Assembly (NCBI GenBank): GCA_014529385.2
Contig: CM043959.1
Coordinates: forward strand, 58,322,753 to 58,386,752
Source of the DNA: Adiantum capillus-veneris
Lineage: Eukaryota; Streptophyta; Polypodiopsida; Polypodiales; Pteridaceae
Length of the DNA stretch: 64,000 nt
Reading direction: 5' to 3'
The notes under the pieces are model-generated. The model worked only from the letters and a program-made list of their open reading frames with translations, searched no databases and was not told the DNA's origin. Below are positions 12,700 to 24,900 of the stretch, in pieces. Position numbers and translations under genes: made by a program. The first letter of the stretch is position 1. Each line of letters opens with the position of its first letter.

Positions 12700-13689
12700 C
12701 TATGAGAAACGAGGGCGATGCCTTGAGCTGGGGATGCAGGGTTGGGTCCTCAAAGAATGCTTTCAATTTCAACATCAACTTGTGGCGAATCAGCTAGATA
12801 AGTTGTCTATTGGCTATCTTTCCCCACCACACCTCTAAGCCGGAACCCCTAGGACCTTTAGAGTCAGTGCTCTTGTCCAGCACCAATTGGCAATACCCCT
12901 TTGCTATCAAGCACCCTCTGAAATTCCCCCACTCGGCTATCTTGGAGACTTAATCATCACCAAATCTACCCTCAACGCCTACAAGAACCCAACACAGCGC
13001 TGAGTACCCCATTCAATCACTACCAGCCACCTCATACGGCTGCATTGCACTTGGCACAATCGATGCTCTTCAAACGACAGTCCTTCACTCTGTCTTGCTA
13101 CCTTGTGTCGTCTCCCTACTGCCCGCATTACTTTTGGCCATTAGGTAGTCACGAGCGACTAGTCACTAGTGTCTTGTCTCTGTAGTGCTGACTCGTTGAG
13201 GCTCTGCTACCTCGATTTCGACACCCATTACATTTGGCCATTAGGTAGTGTCTACTCTTCGAAGTTTGCACAAACTAGCCTTCAAGACATCTTCGTGGGA
13301 CACCTGGAAAGGCACCCACAATTAATAATGTACCCCTTCATAATTTGTCCTACTTTTCTTGCTAATGAGTGAAGCAGTGGCCATCGACCAATGGAAATTT
13401 GTATTTTAGAAAATATCTTAAAAAATAATTTCGAAATAACGTATCATTTTTCATTAGCAAAAAGGGGAGCATCACTAAGGCCTCACCCCAAAAAACATCT
13501 AAAAATAAAATGTTATATTTAAAAAAAAATTAATCTTGTCTTTTTCATTAGCAAAAAGGGAAACCATCACTAGGGCTCCCCCCTTTGGGCCAGGCCAAAA
13601 AGAGGTTGTAGCTTAAAACTCTATGACCTTGGTGGGTATTTAAAAATCTTTGTGGGTGAAGGTCTAAGATGAACATTTTCTTTTCTTGT
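12700..13689. other. Unassigned sequence with a short dispersed duplication
   Basis: No gene recognised. The block TTTTTCATTAGCAAAAAGGG plus the following CATCACTA-GG occurs twice, near 13448 and 13541. Confidence 0.5.
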
Positions 13690-14003
13690 GATGATAATTA
13701 CCAATTCAAAGTTCCTTGCATTTTGAGGAATTTCTCCTCTCCCCCATCCTTTCTAGAGGTATAAACACAAAAGTCATCGATAAAATCCTTCACAAATTTG
13801 CCAAGAAAGGGAGAGAACACGTTATTGATGCACTTTTGATACCACACACAACCATTCATAAAACCAAAAGGAAGCACACAATAACAAAAGCATCCCCATG
13901 GTGTGATAAATGTGATCTTCTTTTGATCCCCCCCGCCTCGCCTAACCCTTTGCACCTTGTGCACTTGCATGCCCTCCTCCCTCACAAAGCCCTTGACCTT
14001 CAC
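13690..14003 (-). pseudogene. Ty3/gypsy reverse transcriptase fragment, antisense
   Basis: The reverse-strand frame (about 100 codons) contains KKITFITPWGCFCY, VLPFGFMNGC and KFVKDFIDDFCVYTSRKD. These correspond to the KTAF-PFGL-N and catalytic xIDD (here FIDD) blocks of gypsy RT. Flanking domains are absent, so it is a fragment. It ends about 360 bp upstream of the peptidase start codon and so lies in or next to that gene's promoter region. Confidence 0.7.
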
Positions 14004-14366
14004 AACAACTCAACTTATAACAAATTCTCTCAACTCATTGTGCTCGTGATCTCCTCAGCAACTTATCTCATCACAAATTCTCACATGTGAGAGAGAGAGA
14101 GAGAGAGAGATGCCTCTGCTTTGTCTCGCGGTCGCGAAGGGGGGGGGGGGGGGGGAAGAGAGAGAGAGCGATCCCACATTCCGAAATTGGGAAGGGAGGA
14201 GCATGGCCGCCTTCTACCCAAGCATCTCTCGTGATTATTAGAATATAATATTAGAATATAATAAATCAGTTATCACTTACTAGGCAGGCCTCGACACACA
14301 GACAGTCTCTCTCTCTCTCTCGCACTCACAGTCTCACTCACATAATTTACCCCGGTCGACCACGCC
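14004..14366 (+). promoter_or_regulatory. Proximal upstream region and 5' UTR of the peptidase gene
   Basis: This stretch separates the RT fragment from the ATG at 14367. It holds a GA tract (14091-14111), a run of about 17 G (14139-14155), a 13-bp direct duplication ATTAGAATATAAT (14237-14262) in an AT-rich patch that could include a TATA element, and a CT tract at 14306-14320. CT tracts near plant transcription starts are common, so a start site between about 14270 and 14330 is plausible. It is not proven. Confidence 0.4.
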
Positions 14367-14731
14367 ATGAGCAGGTTGAGGTGGGCAGTCGTTGCACAAG
14401 CTCGCAGCCATTGTAGCCGCAGTGCGAGCAGGGGAAAACGACGCTCAACCCCAAAAGACGTAAGGAAAGACAATCAGGAATTGCTTAGCAAACCTCCCGT
14501 TGCAAAAAAGAAGACCTACACTCGCTGCATTCATGGCGTGCGATGGGATGATCCTTACCATTGGATGTCAAATGTGCGCGATCCTTATGTTCGCGAGCAT
14601 TTGGAGCTGGAAAACCTTTACGCGGACTCGGTAATGGCTTCCACTTCAGCCCTTCAATACCAACTCAGAAAGGAAATGGCATGCAGGATAGTTGGTGATG
14701 AGTCTTCTCCCCCAGAACGTTGGGGGCCCTG
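14367..14731 (+). CDS. Peptidase gene exon 1
   Basis: Starts at ATG in CACGCCATGA and encodes the Arg-rich leader, the [12 protein letters not shown] block and ERWGPW. The donor is CCCTG|GTAAAT, with two bases of the Trp codon left in the exon. Reading on without splicing gives an immediate TAA. Confidence 0.9.
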
Positions 14732-15881
14732 GTAAATTCATATTGACTATTACACATGCATTGATATGTTTGGAGTGTACAATGCTCTTTTTTGGCAGGC
14801 TCAAAGGGCAAGGCCACACAGTGTCGCTTAGCCTTTTTGGCTCACGTAAAACTCTTAAAATTTCAGTTTCAAGTATTTTCTATTTGTGTGGAGAAACATA
14901 ATTGTCATTCCATAACAATATACATTCCTTCAAAATTTAGTGTTGTTGTCACTTGGCACATGTAGTGATTCTTATCACTTCAAAAGACCATAAAGTGTGG
15001 CACATGTTGGAAGTGATGGTTTCTTGCATGTTTTTCAAATTTATAAACACAAGTTTTGCCTGTCGTGCTCTACACAGGTATGTTTTTCACCAGCCTTTGT
15101 TTTTGCAGGCAAACCAATTCAACCATTGGGAGTTTCACAATAATTTAAGCTAGTAACCGGGATTTATAACTTCAAAGTACAATGGCCATATTGTGACCTT
15201 GAAAATCATGGTCAACAATTGGGATTTTTCTCTTTCAAGTTTCAACCAGAAGATTCATACTATGACTCGGATATGTGAAACACCGAGTGAAAATGAATGA
15301 AAGAAAGGTAATATAAGTCACAAAGAGGCTAATGTGGCCTAAAAGATCAAAGCAGTACATAAAACGAAAATACAATGAAAATGTTTCTCTCATCTAACGA
15401 AATAGGAAAATAAGCCTAAAGCTGAAAGACTAAAAATTGCGTAAATGCGTTGAGTCTAGCATTTGCACACTTGCACACTTGCACTCTCCCTACACAGTTG
15501 GAGCCTCGACACCCCCATTGTACTTGTGAGTCTTCGGCTTGGAGCTGAGGGTGCTGCAAGCCGTTCTTCATTTGAGTTGGTCTTGCTTGTTGTTAGAGTT
15601 ACACCATTGTTGCTTCGCCATTTTGTACCGCAAGTGATTGTCCTGGGTTGGCCACCCATTGCACATCATGTAGATTGCATGGGCGGACACTTTAGTACGT
15701 GTTCGGCCGGTCATTTTTTGAGCTTGGCTGGGTGCACACATTTTTAGCCATTGTTGGGCTTTTATGTTTTTTGCACCAGTTACACATTTTGCCCTACCTC
15801 AACCTGAGATTCTATAAATAAAATGCTTAGGGTCTTGTAGTCATTCAGATTCTGTATTGAGAGCATCATTTGCAGAGCACT

Positions 15882-15931
<50 letters not shown>

Positions 15932-18900
15932 CGGCGTTTTCGACGTGCATGGCTCACACCCTCTCTGTTGCTCACTCTCACATGGTTTCAATCGCCAAGC
16001 CGTGGAGGATCTTCATCGATCTCATCACCAAGCCTAGCGCTTGCATCTCTGTCACCTTTCATCGCGGGAAATCTGCAAAAATCAGCATAGCGTTTTTTAA
16101 AGCCCTAGCGTTTTTGCAACAACTGCCATCGTTTTTGCATTGGGAGCCTTGATTTGCATCCCCTACAAGCAATGCTTCCTCCTCGGCAGTAGATCGAAGC
16201 AAAACAACCCTAGATCAGCCTTGCGTTTTTGGGACTCCCTAGTTTTTTTTTGCATTTGCTGGCGTTTTTGCACTTGCTGCGTTTTTTGAAGACCTTTCAG
16301 TACAAGGCCGAGCTTGTGCATTCAAGGAAGCGGTTTTCACTCGCCTAGAGAGTTCTCTACTGCCAGGAACTTGCAGATCTACACCTTCGACATGTGTCTA
16401 CACCAAATCGGCACCATTTTGGTACTTATTACTTGCTGTTTTTTTCTCTGTTTTCAGCCCTCGACAGCTGAGAAGTGTGAGAACCCCCTCCTTTGACACT
16501 ATGCGACACTCCCGTACCGATCGGTGGCGTACAGGCAGGTTGAAATCTCTATTATAGCAGCGTTTTTAGCACCCTTTGCAGCGTTTTTTAGGGTGTACAA
16601 CACTCCGAAATTTTTACCCTTTGTGTGGTTGATCACTCCGTTGCTCGTCAAGACACCATCCGATGGTTGTCTGAGTGGTTATTTTGGATTGCTACATCAC
16701 TGGAGACGGTACCTTTGTCGACGACTTGCGATCTTATCGATCTACCTCTGGGACTACTCTTTGAGCACGCGACATGTCGGAAGGGGGCCACTATGTCTTC
16801 GACGACTACGGCCACTTCTACTTCTGCGACTACGTTGACTTCTACCAACGCAACATCCAACAATTATGCCCTCACCCAATTTGCTGAGGAGAAGAGGTTG
16901 GATTTACATAACTATTATGTGTGGAGGATACAAGTCTGTACAATCATTGCCTACCATCGACTCTGGGAATGGTTGAATGATTTCACCCATTCTGCTACAA
17001 AGCCTTCCCTTCCCACGGCCACTCACGACTAGATCAACGAGTGGGTGGATCGGGACATAAGAGTCTTCACCTTTCTTATGATGAACCTCTCAGATCGCAC
17101 CATGAAGGAAGTTTCCAAAGAGGAGCACGCACATCCATTGTGGAGACAGATTCTTGACCAGTTTGAGGAGACCTCGTTTGCCAGACAAATCACACTTGAA
17201 TGGGAGTTGTACAATCTCCGGTTCAAGGATTTCAACTCACTCGATGGGTTGACCCGCCGCATGTGGGAACTCTGGGACGACCTTGTCTCTGCTGGGGGCG
17301 ACATCACCTCGGCACGGATTGGTGACCTCTTACTATTCAAGCTTCTCCCACGCTTTGATCCCTACTTTCAGAGTTTGTTGACATCTAGACGTACCTCTTT
17401 TCCCACCTGGGACGAGATTCTCCCTTTCCTTAGATAGATCGAGGGGCACTCCGCATTCAGAGCCGGAGGTGCTGTTGATGCAGAAGAAGCTTTGCTAGCT
17501 CAAGGAGACAACAAGAAAGGTAAAGCTAAGAAGAAGAAGAACAAGGACATCAAATGTTACCACTACCACAAGAAAAGGGCACAAAGAATCAGAATGCAGA
17601 AAGAAGAAGCGAGACGAGGCCAACAGGGAGAAACAGACAGCCTCGACTGCAGTTGTAGTCACTCAGAGACGGCGGGGACCGCTCTTGTCGCGATGATGGA
17701 CCATGCTCTTGCTACATCGCAATCATGTACTTGGGTTGTTGACAGTGGAGCCACCACTCACATGACTTCCCAATAGTCTTGGTTTAGCTATAACAATACC
17801 GTACATTCGTCTACGAGAAAGGCACCCTTTGAGATTCTTTATGGTAAGCCCTTGCTTCCATGAATCCTTTTAACTAAAGATAAGATATTTGCAGCGGATG
17901 AGTTTGTCTGGGATATGGACACTGCCTATCGGCAAGTTAAGAGAGCAATTTTACGCTTTCAAGAAAAACATAAGAAAGCTGCAGACAAGCACAAAATGAA
18001 TTTGGACTTAATAGTTGGTCAATTGGTCTTACTCAAGTTTGAGAAGGCAAGACTAAAGAAATAAGTGACTCATAAGGAGAAAGTGGTAAAACTTTCCAAT
18101 CGTTATTATGGGCTGTTTAAGATAATTAACCAAATGAACGATGTGACATTCGGATTAGAGCTACCATCTAATTGGAGGATCCATAATGCTTTCCATGTTA
18201 GTTTACTCCGGCCATGTGAGGACCGCCTCCAAGTCAGCCTATTGCCGAGGAACCTTTTGAGGTTGAGGAAACGAAAGAAATACTCCAACCAGAGCAGATT
18301 ATTCATCATTAGGAGCGACCACTAAAGTCGAGAAAGATTACACGGAAGTATTTGGTAAAGTTCAAGAAACTTATTCTACTTTGGACGCTCAGTGGATGAC
18401 CGAGCAGGAATTAGCATCTTATCCCGAGATTTTGGAAGGATTATTTTTCTGAGTAATATTCTATTTATTGAAATTAGGATATTTTAATGTGTACACTTGA
18501 ACTTGAAGTTAAGACTTTGTTCGGATTGCAACTTCTGGCAAAGTGGGGTATCGTGAAAGGCTTGCCACAGAAACCCTAGCAGATTAAAACCTGAAACTTC
18601 TCGACATCTGTCTACAGGTGTCTCTTCTCCAGCTGATAACCTTGGAGGTCCAGTGTGATTGGTATATCTTGGGGCTACCATCACCGCCACAGGAACAATG
18701 TCTGTTGAGGCTTGTTTCAACTATTCAAGAGTGTATTGACTATGCTGCGGTTGGCTACAACCTCATGGAAGAAATCTAACCCTAATTTTGGTGCAAGTTT
18801 CTGTGTGGAAACCCGACCATTTTTTCGAGCTCGATCGATCTCGAGATTGCTTTTTAAGTTTGAGTTATGTTTAAGAACTTGTTTGGTGATCGTGTTTGGA

Positions 18901-21900
18901 ATTTGTTTGAAATGGATGGTATCTATTTTGACTCCGCCACTCCCCGTCTCGTGTCGTGCATCTTTTTCAGTTCAATTGTTATTTGAAGTGCTTAAAGTTG
19001 TTCACTCTGTTCTTTTCTGTTAGCACGTGGTGCTCGTCCTTGTGACTATCCTTATAGCTTGACAACATATCAAACTTGAGTGCTTTTCCACCCTCCTTAA
19101 AATCCTTAGTCTTCTTGCCCTTCTTCTCGAGACGGTCACATTGGTTCAAACGATACCAATGTCTTCTCTTCTTCCCATACATGGACTCATCTGAGTGAGA
19201 ATTGTCAAAGGACGAGGTGTCCTCGTCGAGGCTGTTAGAATGCTTTAAGGATTTCTTGTGGAATTTGCTCTTCTTAGTTTTCTTGTTTTTCTTGCTCTTC
19301 TAGCTCTTCTGAGTCTTTCTCGGCTTCCGATGCTTCCCATCCTCCTCGCTAGAGTGAAGAAGAAGAACTCTTTGAGCTCCCAGAAGGCGATCATGAACTG
19401 GGATCATCCTCAAAGCGAACACGCTTCTTGGATTTTGTAGCTGCCTTGGCAATAGATTTCCGACCTGAATAGCCGGGATAGTTTGTTGGTCGACTCTTCT
19501 TCCTAGAGCTCTTCGTAGTCTTCATCAATTCATTGACCTGCTGCTCCACAGCATCATCAAATTCATCTTGCTAGCACAACTTTTGCTTGTCTGCACTCGG
19601 CTTTGATTTTTGTTTCATAGCCGATATGAGAGGTGAGTGGGTGGTGGCATGCCATCAGTGTTCGATTCTTCAGAAACTTTGCATACTGTGGATCCTAATT
19701 GGAGTACTTGAGCATCTGGTTAGTGTAGTGGAAAAGAATGGTAAAGGCGATTGCACAGGTTGGGCCTAGTGAGACATGGACAGGTCTTGATTACACCAAG
19801 ATGCACACCACTATGTTAGATGAACAGAAGGCCTTAATCGACAAGGCACTCACGCCTGTGAAAGCTGGATGGAAGGAGTTTGGATGCACCATTATCTCAG
19901 ATGGTTGGGCAGACATACGCAGACGACACATAGTCAATATCCTAGTGGCTTCTGCTTTGGGCACCTATTTCTTGCGTGCTGTGGATGCAGGGAAAGCAAG
20001 GGAAAAGATCACGGCTGAGTTTATATTTGGTCACATCAAAACAGCCATAGAGGAGGTTGGCAAGGAGAATGTTGTGCAGGTGGTGACAGATAATGCAGCT
20101 AATTGCAAGGCAATGGGATTTATGGTCGAGCAACAGTTTCCTGGCATAGTGTGGATTGCATGTGCTGCACATCGTTTGGATTTGCTCATGGAGGATATTG
20201 GGAAACTTTCATGGGTGCAGCCCATAGTCGCAGATGTAGTCAATGTCACCACATTCTTTTGCAAGAAACATCAAGCTCTTGCTATCTTTCACAGCCATAG
20301 CACTTTGGATATGGTGCGACCTTCAAAAACCAGGTTTGCCTACATTTACTTGGTTTTACAGAGGCTCTACAAACTTAGAGATCCACTACTCCAGATAGTG
20401 GTGGATCCAAAATGGCGACACATGTCAAGATCGCAGGATGAATGTACAAAATACTTGCAGAGACGGATCCTTGATGAGAGCTTTTGGCAGGAAGTGCACG
20501 CTCTTTCAATGGCACTCAAGCCAGTCTACGTCCTCCTTCGATTGACGGATATGGAGGGATCGACCTTGGGACTAGTCTATCATCTGTTTATGCAGATGAA
20601 AGACCACGTTTCCAAACGCTCTCTGTTGACTCTTGATCGGTAAGGGGTTCCTCATGTTCTAATGGTTATCTGTTTTAATCATCATGTCTAACTTGTATTG
20701 ACTCATGTTTTGATATTTCAGCCGATCAGATTTATTGGGATGTGTTGAGAGCCGTTGGACTTTCATGAGCCGTCCCATATATGCGATGGCTGCCATGCTT
20801 CATCCTCTCTATAGGTCGCCAGAGCTATGGAGTGATACCTTGCTCAACACAAAACAATCAGAGTATGTTGGGCTCATGTTTTTAGAGGACGATCAGCTTG
20901 GGATAGACAAGGAATTCACCAAGTACATGAATGGCATTGGCGCTTCTTTTACGAGAGCAGTTTTTTTGAGGAAGGAAGCCACAAAGTATCCTTTGACGTG
21001 GTGGCACTCGTATGGGAGAGTTGGTCTTTCCAACCTCTCACGCCTTGCTCTTCGTATCCTTTCTTAGGTTAGCATCCTGTCATCCATGATTCCATTGTAT
21101 ATACTACCTCTAATTCTTCATTTTTTAATATTATTTTTCTCTCCCCTAATTTTGTGTGCATTGATGATTGCGCTCTTGCTTGAGCACTGAGCAGGATTGC
21201 TCGGCTGGAGCATGTGAGCGCAATTGGAGTGCTCACTCTCTCATACACACGAAGATTCGAAATCGCCTTAGCACTTCTCAATTTGAGAAGTTGGTGTATT
21301 GCAGAGCTAACATGAGGCTCGTGCGGAGTTACCATTCTTTGGGGCAACCCAAACAGGTAAATTATCTTGATGTTGTCCACTTTGGACTTAAGCTGCAAGC
21401 ATAAGCCAATCTGTGATTCGGAGTTGGACTGGAATGCCTGGAAATGGCCCGGAAGCAGTCTCTTATGGAAACCCCATACTAAAACAATCTATCAGTCAAT
21501 GATGCAAAAGAAGAATTGGTCTAGCCGCCTTAACAAGCTATGGAAAAAGCAATGGCCGGAGGAAAAGTGGGAGCATGTAATGGAGAACATGTGGAAACCA
21601 AAGGTCGCGCAGCACATGAAGGTTTTCTTATGGAAGGTTATTTGGGGTGCTCTACCGACGGGGGTGAAGATTCAGGAGAGGGATTGGGTCAGATCGATGC
21701 TTGGGGTGCAGATTAGCTAGTGAAGATCTGGCCCACCTATTCATGGACTGCCCAGCTATCAAAGGCCTCGCAGGGAAAATATGCAAGTGGGTCTAGAGAA
21801 CATGGAAAATTAGTTTTTTCAGGACTGACCTATTCCTTGGAGGTAACAATTCAGGTAGTCCTGCACTCCTCGTCAGCACTCAGATTGTCAGATACTTCTT

Positions 21901-24900
21901 CTTTCATAATGTATGGCAGGCAAGGAACCGCCGTGTTTTTGAAGGAGGTTTTGAGGTGGCAAGCTTCGCAGAAATTGTACAAGAAAGCAAAGTGCTAATA
22001 TGGGCACTCGAGCGCAAGCATCACTCGGAGGATTGGTCTAGGACTACTTGTGCCTTGTTATCAACAGATGGAATGCCTAGGATGGGGGCAAATCTTGGCC
22101 ATCGGTAAATAAAAGATCTCAGAATGACAAGAGTATGGACCTTGTGTATCAAGGATGTGGAGGCGGGTTGGTAGGGGTGGCTGCCCTGATAGCCGATGTA
22201 ATTATGATCCCTGGATGTTGTCATGGCTTAACATGAGCATGACAAGACCTTGTAATTTTTTGGGCTGCTCAATATAATTCACTCACAATTGTGAGTTTTG
22301 CTAAAAAAAAAAAAAAAAAAAAGCTGCAAGCATATGCCATAAATAAGCTATTTAAACTTTATTTTACTCCTCAACAGGTGGATGCGACAGAGCTGAAAAT
22401 GGTAGATGATCCTAGACCAAAGGAGGTGGACCGACAGATCAAAGGAGCAGATTTTTAGAGAGCTGCATAGAGAGCTTGAGAGCGTGGATCGTCGTGTGAC
22501 TAGATCACGTGCACGAGCTCTTAGCCGTCTCTACGCACGGTGACTCCAGATCCAGACACTCTGAGACGAGAGAGTATTCGCAGGGGGAAGCTTCGTATTC
22601 GCTCCAATTGTAGGCGAGCGAAATTCGAATGAAGCTGTCCGGCTCATCCATATAGAGATTGCTGATATGCTTGAGGAGGCTTGCGGTGCAGAGGTGCTTG
22701 TACCGGAGTTAACATATGCTGAGCCTGACCCTGAGTTTGATGAGGAGGGCAATGTCCTTGATGATGGGGGCTTGCTCTCTACCGACGATTCATCTTCCGC
22801 ATCTAACACATGAGGCTGCACGTCTTAGTGCATGCTTTGGACGGCAAGTTGCAGCAGACTTTTATTGTTATTATGGCATTGTAGTATTTCAGAGTGCTTT
22901 GTTTTTTATCTTGATTCAGTTTGTATGGTATATGCCGACTTCTGGCTCATGCCATGGACATGATGCTTGTAGTTGTTACTTTGTTTTATGATTTATGGTT
23001 TTATCATTGAGTATTGAGGCTTGAGTCATTAAGTTTTATGATCAATATGTTCATTTTAAGCATTGCATTGTTAATTTGTTAATGAGGCTGAATTTTGAAA
23101 GGTCTGCGAACTTAAATTTAGTGTAATTTTTTAATATACAAATGGTACGTACCTAAAGGTTGGTTCAGTACGGAAGTACGTTCCGTACGTACCGAAACCG
23201 TACCGTACACTACGTACCTTTCCACCTTGTTCTCTACCCATTTCTTGACCATAAACTCACCTGGTGGCTGAGGAAGCTTGGCGATCAAAGACTTTGTTCG
23301 GGTCATGAGTTCCGCAAAAGTCTCTTTGGGCTGAAGCAGCCGGTTGGCCAACTCATCCAGAGCCTTTTCTTGGGAATCGCCTGGCCTGAAAGCTTCACAA
23401 AATTGTTGTCTTAATGTAGCCCAAGTAGTGTGGTTCCCTGCAAACTGACTATACCACTTGTCTGCTAAGCCATCCAAGGTAGATGGGAAGAGTAGTAAGT
23501 ACTAAGTAGGCATCTTCTCGGTTGAGCCCACGACCTTTGCAGAGAGAAACAAACCTTCGGGCATGGTTGTCAGCATCTTCTGTGGAGAGACCCTTGAAAG
23601 TCAGAAACTTAATATTCACCTTAGCTAGAACGCTTGTGAGCTCCTCCATGGCTGTCTGTGCAGGAGCTTGCTGTAACACAGTGGATGAGAAGTTGATTGA
23701 TGGGGGTGACGGGGGAGGTGTAGAACTGGGGCTGGTGGACTTCCACTTGGCACGAAGGGTTGACGCTTCCTGTGGTAGTACTTCAATGGACTTTGTCACG
23801 AGGACGTGGCAGTTATTAACCATGTCACAGAGATGTGGCAACTGCTAACCTTGGTTGTTGGTTTCTTTCCAATGGGGTTTATTTTATTTGTTTAAGACCC
23901 TCTTCTTGAAGTAGCAAACGGTCGGACATTGTATGGCCAATGTGAACGGTAGATTCACCCGCAGACGGGAAGTGGTCGGCACTGGAATTCGTATGGTAAG
24001 AGGATGTCTAGGCTCAGAGCAAGATCATATAGGTCCCCCCGTCGCACTTAGCAAGTTGGTGGATGCTAGGAAGTGAACTCAATTAAGGCGTAAAGTCAAG
24101 GTGGGACTTCCAACAAAAAGTATCCGAGAGTTGGGCCACATTGCATTTTTGGATGCGGTCCCAATGAGGATAGATGGTCAGAAGACCAGTGGGAGCCCAA
24201 CGGAAGCATCTCCTAAAATTTAGGGAACTGCTATTTTGGGCCACGAAATGTGTTCGCGTCATTACCTTCGGTATGACTAGGGGAACACTTTACAACTCTG
24301 CCGCGAAGTCAACTGACGCACCAGTTGAGATATTTTTAGCAGGGAAAGCCCAAACTCGGAAACTGGGCGACGTGTCAGCTTGTGAGCGATTCTGCCACTC
24401 TGGGAGGCAAAAACGAGTTGCATATCATCAAAGGGGGCGCCATTTTCAGCCACAGGCGGATTGCAACAGGTACAGAAGCTATGGAATGCTTACCTTGCCC
24501 TCTATGCACAGTATGGTGACGGGAGTGATGCCCCGCACGCTACATACTGCTCTCTTTCTCCCCTACGTGCAGTTATGTGATGCCCCACAAGAGGGCTACT
24601 CATTTGACTGATGTACAGTTGTGTGGGTTCATGCTTTTGTGCTGAGGCAAGAGCCTCCTTGAGCAGGAACAGGGGTAGCTAACTGCTGCTCCAAAGCAGG
24701 CACTGGTGAGGGTCATAACCTCACCGTACAGGTGCAAAATCAGCGCTGTGTATGCGCTGTAATTTGACTGTTTTTCAGCCATACGGACGCCAGGATCATT
24801 GGGAATCGTGCCCCACTGGCAAAGGACAGTTAGGGGATTGTTTGGGGCTGAAAACAGGGCAAAAACCAGTAAATACAGCGTGCTGAATTTACTGTTTTTG

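Larger units (their letters stand above)
19738..22815 (+). pseudogene. hAT-type transposase gene (DUF659-like), spliced, inactivated
   Basis: Exon a 19738-20639 encodes [51 protein letters not shown] and [13 protein letters not shown], the DUF659 and catalytic-core landmarks of plant hAT transposases. Exon b 20722-21067 has [21 protein letters not shown] and TWWHSYG. Exon c 21195-21356 carries the dimerisation-type [18 protein letters not shown] and [12 protein letters not shown]. Exon d starts at 22378 ([11 protein letters not shown]) and ends in an acidic tail near 22813. Introns are GT-AG and in phase. The last codon of exon b is TAG (21065), and a frameshift lies in a T run near 22455. 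The N-terminal BED finger and terminal repeats were not found. A LINE sits in intron c. Confidence 0.82.
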
